Source of the DNA: an uncultured Pseudomonadota bacterium
GTDB lineage: Bacteria > Pseudomonadota > Gammaproteobacteria > Burkholderiales > SG8-39
Length of the DNA: 5,751 nt
Reading direction: 5' to 3'
Assembly: GCA_903909415.1 (NCBI GenBank)
Contig: CAIVVS010000075.1
Location: 1 to 5,751, forward strand
A model generated the notes under the pieces. That model ran no database searches, was not told where the DNA came from, and saw only the letters and a program-made list of their open reading frames with translations. Positions 1 through 5,012 of this stretch are shown here, piece by piece. The position numbers and the translations under genes were made by a program. How positions within the stretch are numbered: position 1 is the first letter of the stretch; each line of letters starts with the position of its first letter.

Positions 1-1
1 G

Positions 2-352
2 CGCGCGCGCATGGCGGCGCTGCGCTGGCAGGCGATGGGCGACGGCCTGCTGGATGCGCTGCTGCCGCTGCGCAACGAACGCATGAAGGACGCGACGATG
101 CGCAACCCGGCCATCATCGCCGCGCTGGAAACCAAGGTGCGCGCGACGCTGGATGCGATGGACAAGGAAGCCGGGGCGCTCGCGGCCGCGCCATTCTCGA
201 TAGGCCAGATCGCCGTCGGCGGGTCGCTGTGCTACGTGGATTTCCGCTTCGCGGAAATGGCCTGGCGCACGACGCGGCCAGCGCTGGCAACCTGGCACGC
301 CACATTCTGCGAGCGGCCCTCGGTGAGCGGCACGCATTACGTCGAAGGCTGA
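2..352 (+). CDS. Glutathione S-transferase, C-terminal domain (5' end outside window)
   Basis: This is the C-terminal all-helical domain of a cytosolic glutathione S-transferase. The reading frame is open to the left edge (codons start at base 2), so the thioredoxin-like N-terminal domain that binds glutathione lies outside the window. The ATG at 11 is very probably internal. Visible GST features are an amphipathic opening helix (RWQAMGDGLLDALLPLRNER), then the conserved core PFSIGQIAVGG...CYVDFRF, where the N-capping box (usually S/T-x-x-D) reads SIGQ, and a closing WHATFCERPS, which matches the usual 'W..F..RPS' end of the family. The stop is TGA at 350-352. GST-like proteins conjugate glutathione to electrophiles or serve as dehalogenases or isomerases, but the subfamily cannot be decided without the N-terminal half. 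It lies 58 nt before the binding-protein gene on the same strand; a stem-loop in the gap leaves open whether they share a transcript. Confidence 0.82.
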   Translation, partial: RARMAALRWQAMGDGLLDALLPLRNERMKDATMRNPAIIAALETKVRATLDAMDKEAGALAAAPFSIGQIAVGGSLCYVDFRFAEMAWRTTRPALATWHATFCERPSVSGTHYVEG

Positions 353-369
353 GGTTTCGTTGTTGAATG

Positions 370-385
370 CCCGCTGAGGAGCGGG
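370..385 (+). other. Perfect 6-bp stem-loop between GST and the Bug gene
   Basis: CCCGCT (370-375) and AGCGGG (380-385) are perfect inverted repeats around a GAGG loop. The hairpin sits 17 nt after the GST stop codon and 12 nt before the Shine-Dalgarno of the next gene. There is no T-run after it, so it is not a convincing intrinsic terminator. It could be a processing or stability element that separates expression of the GST from the downstream genes, or it could be chance in GC-rich DNA. Confidence 0.35.
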
Positions 386-397
386 AAGCCGATTTCG

Positions 398-404
398 AGG
401 AGGA
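398..404 (+). promoter_or_regulatory. Strong ribosome binding site of the Bug gene
   Basis: AGGAGGA ends 6 nt before the ATG at 411. It is a near-perfect Shine-Dalgarno and fixes that start codon, which also gives a well-formed signal peptide. It is by far the best ribosome binding site on the + strand here. The two downstream genes have weak or no Shine-Dalgarno and probably depend on translation arriving from this gene. Confidence 0.8.
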
Positions 405-410
405 AACACC

Positions 411-1391
411 ATGACATTCCGCATGACCACCCTGGCGATCGCCGCCTTGGCCACAGTCGGCGCCGCCGTTCCCGCCATCGCCCAAGCCCAGGCCTTTCCC
501 AACCGCGCGATGCGCATGATCGTGCCCTTCCCGCCCGGCGGCCCGGCCGACCTCGCGGCGCGCGCGCTGGCGCCGGCGATGCAGTCGCGCCTCGGCCAGC
601 CGGTGGTGGTGGAGAACCGCGCCGGCGCGGGCGGCACGCTGGGCGTGGGCCTGGTCGCCAAGGCCGAGCCCGACGGCTACAGCATGGTGCTGAGCGGCCC
701 CGGCGCGCTGGTGGCCGCGCCCTTCATGATGGCGAACTTCCCCTATGACGTGATGAAGGAGCTCGCGCCGGTCACGCTGGTGATCCGCGTGCCCGCCGCC
801 ATCGTCACCGGCAAGGCCAGCGGCCTGGCGACGGTGAAGCAGCTGGTCGACTATGCCAAGGCCAACCCGGGCAAGATCAGCTTCGCTTCGGCCGGCCAGG
901 GCACGCTCAGCCACCTGGTGGGCGAGCTGCTGAAGCTGGAGGCCGGCATCAACATGGTGCACGTGCCGTACAAGGGCGCGGCCCCGGCCACCACTGACCT
1001 GATCGCGGGCACGGTGCAGCTGATGTTCCCGGACCTGCCGCCGGCGCTGCCGCAGGTGCAGGCCGGCAAGCTGGTGGCGATCGCGGTGACCTCGCCGCAG
1101 CGCGCCGCCACGCTGCCATCGGTGCCCACCACCACCGAGTCCGGCTATCCCGGCGTGGTGCTGGAGTCGCAGTACGGCCTGCTCACCACCGGCGGGGTGC
1201 CGGCCGCGGCGCTGCGCACGCTGAACACCGCCGCCACCGAGGGCCTGCGCCAGGCCGACGTGGTCGGGCAGCTCGACAAGCTCGGCGCCACCGCCTCGCC
1301 GACCACGCCGGACGAGTACCGCCAGCTGATCGCCACCGAGCGCACGCGCTGGGAGCGGGTGATCAAGGCGACCGGCACGAAGATGGAGTGA
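411..1391 (+). CDS. Bug/TctC-family tripartite tricarboxylate transporter substrate-binding protein
   Basis: This is a periplasmic solute-binding protein of the Bug (TctC) family, which captures small carboxylates and delivers them to a TctAB-type permease or acts as a sensor partner. Its 326 residues are the usual length. The N-terminus is a Sec signal peptide: a short basic start, a hydrophobic core at about residues 6-20, and likely cleavage around AIA/AQA at 24-28. No lipobox cysteine is present. Family motifs appear in order: IVPFPPGGPADLAAR (37-51, first ligand loop), VVVENRAGAGGTLG (65-78), AEPDGY (85-90), ASAGQGTLSHL (159-169) and HVPYKGAAPATTDL (184-197). The final segment with RTRWERVIKATG is typical. 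The Asp in the first loop (PADLAAR) corresponds to the ligand-proximal region of the family. No permease genes are present, as is common for Bug genes. The gene overlaps the next one by 4 nt, which suggests that its ligand is related to the substrate of the LeuCD-like enzyme. The actual ligand cannot be read from the sequence. Confidence 0.93.
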   Translation: MTFRMTTLAIAALATVGAAVPAIAQAQAFPNRAMRMIVPFPPGGPADLAARALAPAMQSRLGQPVVVENRAGAGGTLGVGLVAKAEPDGYSMVLSGPGALVAAPFMMANFPYDVMKELAPVTLVIRVPAAIVTGKASGLATVKQLVDYAKANPGKISFASAGQGTLSHLVGELLKLEAGINMVHVPYKGAAPATTDLIAGTVQLMFPDLPPALPQVQAGKLVAIAVTSPQRAATLPSVPTTTESGYPGVVLESQYGLLTTGGVPAAALRTLNTAATEGLRQADVVGQLDKLGATASPTTPDEYRQLIATERTRWERVIKATGTKME

Positions 1392-2686
1392 AGGCGTTGG
1401 CCGGTCAAACCGCCGGACAGACCCTGGCGCAGAAGATCCTCGCGCGCGCCGCCGGACGCGCGCGCGTGGAGCCGGGGGAGTACCTCACGGTCACGCCGGA
1501 CTACACCGCCTGCCAGGAGATCGCCTGGCCGATACGCCGCAAGTACATGGACGACGTGGGCGTGGACACCGTGGCGCGCCCGGACAAGCTGATCATGGTG
1601 GTGGACCACACCACCTCGGCTGCCAAGGGCTCGTCCTACCACCGCACGCACGGCGAGATGGCGGCCTATGCGGCTAGGAACGGTGTCGAGAATTTTTTCG
1701 GTGCAGGCACCGGCCTGCGGCACCTGGTGCTGGTCGAGCGCGGCTTCGCGCGGCCCGGCCTGGTGGTGTTCTCGGACGAGGCCAACGTGTCGTCCATCGG
1801 CGCGGTGGGCGCGCTGAACGTGCCGGTGTCCTGGGAAGTCGCGGTGACGACCATAGGCGACTCGAACTGGACGCAGGTGCCGGAGTCGGCGCGCATCCAC
1901 CTGTCCGGCCGGGTCGCCCGCGGCGTGCAGGTGCGCGACCTGGTGCAGGCGATCAACCGCGACCACACCACCTCGGGCGACCTGGCGCAGTGCTGCATCG
2001 AGTACGCCGGACCGGGCATCGCCGCGCTCAGCCTGGATGACAGGCAGGCGCTGTGCGCAGCCGCGTACCACACGGGCGCGGACACGGCGCTGATGCCATT
2101 GGATGAACTGGCGATTGCCTACGTGGAAGCGCGCGCCGCCGGCCGGCCCTGGCATCGCGATGCGAGTGATGCCGATGCCACGTACAGCTTCGAGGCCGGC
2201 TACGACCTGTCGGCGCTGGAGCCGTACGTCACCCTGCCGCCCAGCATGGAGCGCGTGGTGCCGGTGCGCGAGGCGGCGGGCCTGCGCATCGACCAGGCCG
2301 CCATCGGTTCCTGTGCCGCCAACCGGCTGGACGACCTGCGCGCGGCGGCCGAGGTGCTGCGCGGCAGGAAGATCGCACGCCACGTGACCCTGTACATCAC
2401 GCCCGGCAGCCGCGAGGTGCATGCGGCGGCGGCGCGCGAGGGCCTGCTGGAGGTGTTCATGGACGCGGGCGCCACGGTGCTCGCGCCGGGCTGCAGCACC
2501 TGCTGGGGCTACGAGGGCGCGCTGGCCGATGGCGAGGTGTCCATCACCACGCACCAGCACAACTACGCCGGGCGCAATGGCAGCACCAGCGCGCTGGTGC
2601 ACCTGGCCAGCCCCTACGTGGTCGCGGCCTCGGCGGTGGCGGGCGAGATCGCCGACCCACGTCCCATGCTGGCCTCAACGGCATGA
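1388..2686 (+). CDS. LeuC-like large subunit of an atypical aconitase-superfamily hydro-lyase
   Basis: This 432-residue protein is a LeuC/homoaconitase-type large subunit with the [4Fe-4S] domains of the aconitase superfamily. The opening TLAQKILARAAGRARVEPGE (12-31) is the standard start of the family. All three expected cluster ligands are present: C309 in GSCAAN, and C369 and C372 in GCSTC. D73-H74 (VVDH) and H112 (GLRHLVLVE) match conserved active-site positions, and R396 in HNYAGRN matches the conserved Arg of NRNFxGR. Other classical residues are changed: the DSHT motif reads DEAN (130-133), the N and E of the CNMxxE motif read A224 and H228, and NRN reads QHN (390-392). It therefore should not be called 3-isopropylmalate dehydratase on homology alone; the substrate is unknown. 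The start is GTG at 1388, overlapping the Bug stop (GTGA), with only a weak GAAGA at 1379-1383. The ATGA overlap at its end couples it to the small subunit. The fold call is firm and the reaction is open. Confidence 0.85.
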   Translation: MKALAGQTAGQTLAQKILARAAGRARVEPGEYLTVTPDYTACQEIAWPIRRKYMDDVGVDTVARPDKLIMVVDHTTSAAKGSSYHRTHGEMAAYAARNGVENFFGAGTGLRHLVLVERGFARPGLVVFSDEANVSSIGAVGALNVPVSWEVAVTTIGDSNWTQVPESARIHLSGRVARGVQVRDLVQAINRDHTTSGDLAQCCIEYAGPGIAALSLDDRQALCAAAYHTGADTALMPLDELAIAYVEARAAGRPWHRDASDADATYSFEAGYDLSALEPYVTLPPSMERVVPVREAAGLRIDQAAIGSCAANRLDDLRAAAEVLRGRKIARHVTLYITPGSREVHAAAAREGLLEVFMDAGATVLAPGCSTCWGYEGALADGEVSITTHQHNYAGRNGSTSALVHLASPYVVAASAVAGEIADPRPMLASTA

Positions 2687-3198
2687 GCGCCACGGTCGAA
2701 GGCCGCGCCTGGAAGCTGGGCGACAACGTCAGCGGCGACGACGGCATCATCCAGTTCTCGCAGGTGCCGGACCTGGGGCGCTTCGACGTGCCGGTGCTGA
2801 AGGCGATGTGCTTCGCCACTGTGCGCCCGGAGTTCCCGGCGCAGGTGAGGCCCGGCGACATCGTGGTCGCGGGGCGCAACTTCGCGATCCAGAACCACAT
2901 GCACGCCAGCGTCGCGCTCAAGGAGAGCGGCATACGCTGCATCGCGGTCGAGTCCTGCGACACCGGCTTCCTGCGCAAGTCGCTGAACATCGGCCTGCCG
3001 GTGATCGTGGCCAAGGGCGTGACGCGCATGGTGGAGGACGGGCAGCGCCTGTCCGTGGACCTGGCCGGCGGCGCGCTCCGCAACCTGGACACCGGCGCGA
3101 CCCTGGCGACGCGGCCGTTCTCGGAACAGATACTGGCGATCTGGCGCGCCGGCAGCCTGGTGGCCTATACGCGGGCGCAACTGGCTGCGCAGACCTAG
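2683..3198 (+). CDS. LeuD-like small (swivel) subunit of the atypical aconitase-superfamily enzyme
   Basis: This 171-residue protein is the swivel-domain partner of the preceding gene, at the normal size for LeuD. Recognisable elements are GRAWKLGDNVSGDD (7-20, usual form GDNVxTD-II), PGDIVVAGRNF (57-67), LNIGLPVIVAKGV (101-113, usual NIGLPV), VEDGQRLSVDL (117-127) and a normal C-terminal end (ILAIWRAGSLVAYTRAQL). The loop after AGRNF, which in aconitase and LeuD reads GCGSSREHA and carries the catalytic serine and a substrate-binding arginine, here reads AIQNHMHAS (68-76). The loop has the same length but almost none of its residues are conserved. The T of the NxTD motif is also replaced by G18, with one extra residue before II. 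The frame is clean, so this looks like a functional change rather than decay. ATG overlaps the large-subunit stop (ATGA) and no Shine-Dalgarno is visible, so translation is probably coupled, giving about equal subunit amounts. The substrate is unknown. Confidence 0.84.
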   Translation: MSATVEGRAWKLGDNVSGDDGIIQFSQVPDLGRFDVPVLKAMCFATVRPEFPAQVRPGDIVVAGRNFAIQNHMHASVALKESGIRCIAVESCDTGFLRKSLNIGLPVIVAKGVTRMVEDGQRLSVDLAGGALRNLDTGATLATRPFSEQILAIWRAGSLVAYTRAQLAAQT

Positions 3199-3207
3199 CG
3201 CGCCTCT

Positions 3208-3248
3208 TGGTCGAACCTGGTCGAACCTGGTCGAACCTGGTCGAACCT
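3208..3248. repeat. Four perfect 10-bp tandem repeats between convergent operons
   Basis: The unit TGGTCGAACC occurs four times without mismatch (3208-3217, 3218-3227, 3228-3237, 3238-3247), with one further matching base at 3248. It fills nearly all of the gap between the small-subunit stop (3198) and the stop codon of the convergent dioxygenase beta gene (3247-3249), and overlaps the first two bases of that stop triplet on the + strand. Each unit contains GGT-CGA-ACC, a 3-bp inverted repeat with a 3-nt spacer, and adjacent units also form ACC-T-GGT. The 10-bp period puts identical sites on one face of the helix. No T-run makes a classical terminator. Array size, perfection and position are seen directly; any role is inference. 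Confidence 0.95.
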
Positions 3249-3741
3249 ACAGCGGCACGACGAGCAGGGTATCGATCACCTCGCTGTCGCACACCACCAC
3301 CCGCTCCTCGATTTCCAGAACGCCGTCCACCGAGCGCAGCACATCGAGGTAGCGGCCAGTCACGAACAGGGTGCTCGCGCCCTCGCGCATGATGCGGAAC
3401 ACCGCGAAGGGCGTTTCCGCGCTGCTCACGTTGCCGTCGTGCTTGAGGATCACGGGCATGCCCATCAGGTGCCGGTAGCGGTGGCGCTCGAAGATATTGG
3501 CGCGGCGCAGCGCGGTGATGCGGTCCATGAGCATGCCGCGGCCCTCCGCATAGATCAGGCCCAGGTCCAGGCCGCGGGCATGGTTGGCCTCCGTCGTCAC
3601 GCGGTAGCGGCCTTCCTCGGCGAACAGCTGCGGCCATTCCTCCAGCCGGTCCGAGTCGATGCAGCGCGCGTAGGTCGCGTTGAACATCGCCACCTGCACC
3701 AGCCGCTCTGCCAGGGCCATCGGCTTGAACGGGGGATTCAC
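3247..3741 (-). CDS. Aromatic-ring-hydroxylating dioxygenase, beta subunit
   Basis: This is the small, non-catalytic structural subunit of a Rieske ring-hydroxylating oxygenase, with an NTF2/SnoaL-like fold that packs against the alpha subunits in an alpha3beta3 assembly. Its 164 residues are normal for the family. Typical features are YARCIDSDRLEEWPQLFAEE (24-43, usual 'Y...lD...weeWl.lf.ed..Y'), the segment RHRYRHLMG (86-94, usual RxRH near the middle), FVTGRYLD (126-133, usual GrY.D) and an end of CDSEVIDTLLVVPL. The start is GTG at 3741, overlapping the alpha stop (GTGA). No clear Shine-Dalgarno precedes it, so translation is probably coupled to alpha. An in-frame ATG at 3720 (residue 8) is an alternative start. 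It is co-transcribed with alpha and the Bug gene upstream on the same strand. The stop codon TAG (3249-3247) touches the tandem repeat. The beta sequence does not itself reveal the aromatic substrate. Confidence 0.87.
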   Translation of the reverse strand: MNPPFKPMALAERLVQVAMFNATYARCIDSDRLEEWPQLFAEEGRYRVTTEANHARGLDLGLIYAEGRGMLMDRITALRRANIFERHRYRHLMGMPVILKHDGNVSSAETPFAVFRIMREGASTLFVTGRYLDVLRSVDGVLEIEERVVVCDSEVIDTLLVVPL

Positions 3742-4982
3742 AGCGACACCATGCGGCGCCAGGCCTGCCAGAAGCCGCGTACCGAGGCCTCGGTCGCGCG
3801 CGTCCCGGTGGACGCGGTGCTCGCACCGCCCATCTCGACCACGCCCGCGCCGTCCGGCGCGGTGGCGATCGCGCGCTGCACGAAGCCGCCGATGGCGCCG
3901 TCCTCCAGCGAGACGAATCCGGCCGGTCCGATCATGTTGGCCTGCAGCTTGCGCCGGCGCTTCATCTCCGGCGTGTCGTCGGCGAAGCCGAGGAAGGTCC
4001 AGACCAGGTGGGTCAGGTGCTGGCCGCGCGGCAGCACCTGGCGCACGGCGATGGTGTTCTGCACCTGCTGCAGCACCGTGCCGGGGAAGATCGAAAGGAT
4101 CTGGGTCATGATGCCGTCGCCGTACTCGTCGCTCACGTCCAGCATGCGCCCGTCCTGCAGCCGGTAGCCGCTGGACGAACGCAGGCCCTCGGCGTTGTAT
4201 TCGGCATTGTTGTCGACGTCGGTCTTGTTGGCCTTGTCGAAGTACGAATAGCTCACGTGGTGGCCGCCGTCGGGGGACACGATCAGCCCGCCCGGCTGGG
4301 TGAGCCGGTTCAGCTGGAAGGTGGTGAGGAACAGGTGCAGCAGGCTCGCGTGGTAGGAGTCCTTGACGTTCTCGAAGTACAGCTTCCAGTTGTTGGGCAG
4401 CGCCTGGGTGACGCGCCCGGTGATGACCACGGGCTTGTGCAGCACGCGGCGCACGCGCGCCAGCACTTCCTCGCCGAGGTAGTCCTCGATGGCCGGCGTG
4501 GCCTCGCTGAAGGTGCCGAACACCATGCCGCAGAGCACGGTGGTGCGCAGCTTGCGCGGCCCGTGCGCCGCCATGTCGAAGCCCTCGGGCATGCCGCCCT
4601 GGCCGCGCACGCCGCGCTGGAAGGCGATGCTCTTCAGGTTGCCGGCGAGGTCATAGGTCCAGTTGTGGTACGCACAGGTCAGCCGGCCGTCATCGCCGGC
4701 GCGCCCGGTGCTGTCCAGGCAGATCAGCGCGCCGCGGTGCGCGCAGCGGTTCTCGAAGGCGCGCAGTTCGCCACCTGCGTCGCGCGTGACCACCACCGGC
4801 ATCTCGCCGACGAAGGTGGTGAGCCAGTCACCGGGCGCCGCCAGCTCGATGTCCATGCACAGGTAGTTCCAGGCCGGGCCCTCGAAGATGCGCTCCTGCT
4901 CGCGCCGCCGGACCGACTCGTCCTGGTACACCCAGTAGGGCACGCGGGTGAGTTCGCCCTCGGGCCAGAGCTTGCTGTCCAT
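3738..4982 (-). CDS. Aromatic-ring-hydroxylating dioxygenase, alpha (Rieske) subunit
   Basis: This 414-residue protein is the catalytic subunit of a Rieske non-haem iron oxygenase that inserts oxygen into an aromatic ring using electrons from a ferredoxin and reductase. The Rieske [2Fe-2S] ligands are C80-A-H82 and C103-A-Y-H106. The 20 residues between the two halves are a few more than the usual 15-17, because of STGRAGDDG (91-99). The mononuclear iron site is complete: ENVKDSYHASLLH gives bridging D208 and ligands H211 and H216 with the classical spacing, and D361 in SLEDGAIGG is the likely third ligand. Motifs such as NRCAHRGA, KLYFENVKDSYHASLLHLF and the early RIFEGPAWNYL recall the salicylate 5-hydroxylase (NagG) and anthranilate dioxygenase (AndAc) group, so an aromatic carboxylate is a reasonable guess for the substrate. 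It starts at ATG 4982 with GGAAGGA 7 nt upstream, and lies 30 nt after a Bug gene and 4 nt overlapping beta. No electron-transfer genes are in the window. Confidence 0.92.
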   Translation of the reverse strand: MDSKLWPEGELTRVPYWVYQDESVRRREQERIFEGPAWNYLCMDIELAAPGDWLTTFVGEMPVVVTRDAGGELRAFENRCAHRGALICLDSTGRAGDDGRLTCAYHNWTYDLAGNLKSIAFQRGVRGQGGMPEGFDMAAHGPRKLRTTVLCGMVFGTFSEATPAIEDYLGEEVLARVRRVLHKPVVITGRVTQALPNNWKLYFENVKDSYHASLLHLFLTTFQLNRLTQPGGLIVSPDGGHHVSYSYFDKANKTDVDNNAEYNAEGLRSSSGYRLQDGRMLDVSDEYGDGIMTQILSIFPGTVLQQVQNTIAVRQVLPRGQHLTHLVWTFLGFADDTPEMKRRRKLQANMIGPAGFVSLEDGAIGGFVQRAIATAPDGAGVVEMGGASTASTGTRATEASVRGFWQAWRRMVSL

Positions 4983-4989
4983 TACCAGA

Positions 4990-4996
4990 TCCTTCC
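4990..4996 (-). promoter_or_regulatory. Ribosome binding site of the dioxygenase alpha gene
   Basis: On the minus strand GGAAGGA lies 7 nt before the ATG at 4982. It supports that start and shows that the alpha gene has its own initiation site within the 30-nt gap after the Bug stop codon. The gap is too short for an obvious separate promoter, so the gene is probably transcribed together with the Bug gene. Confidence 0.6.
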
Positions 4997-5012
4997 GCCT
5001 CCCGGACCCCGC

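Noticed and set aside
1692..1700. T-TTT-TTC slippery heptamer in the LeuC-like gene, possible programmed -1 frameshift
   Set aside because: The zero frame continues with conserved family motifs for 300 more residues, and the -1 frame gives no recognisable product. It simply encodes Asn-Phe-Phe.
1145..2602. Long open frame (485 codons) on the minus strand across the end of the Bug gene and most of the LeuC-like gene
   Set aside because: The translation is rich in Arg, His, Ala and Gly with no recognisable domain, which is typical of the antisense frame of GC-rich genes. The + strand genes there have clear family motifs.
1388..3198. Annotation as leuCD of leucine biosynthesis
   Set aside because: The key catalytic residues of both subunits are missing and no leuA, leuB or other leucine genes are adjacent. 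The context is catabolic with a Bug protein.
1388..3198. Pseudogene pair explaining the altered active-site residues
   Set aside because: Both frames are intact and of normal length, with 4-nt overlaps. The cluster cysteines and structural motifs are conserved, and the changes are confined to catalytic positions, which does not fit random decay.
3208..3248. CRISPR array or integration site
   Set aside because: The 10-bp units are directly adjacent with no spacers, and no cas, integrase or tRNA gene is nearby.
3199..3248. Classical bidirectional intrinsic terminator
   Set aside because: The stems available in the repeat are only 3 bp and no T-run follows on either strand, so a standard terminator cannot be claimed.
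2421..3392. Open frame of 323 codons on the + strand spanning the LeuC/LeuD-like genes and the repeat
   Set aside because: It is an out-of-frame reading with runs of Arg and Ala that passes through the repeat and into the antisense of the beta gene. It is a shadow of real genes.
3439..4167. Open frame of 242 codons on the + strand across the dioxygenase beta/alpha junction
   Set aside because: It is antisense to two well-supported genes, has no domain pattern and no convincing ribosome binding site.
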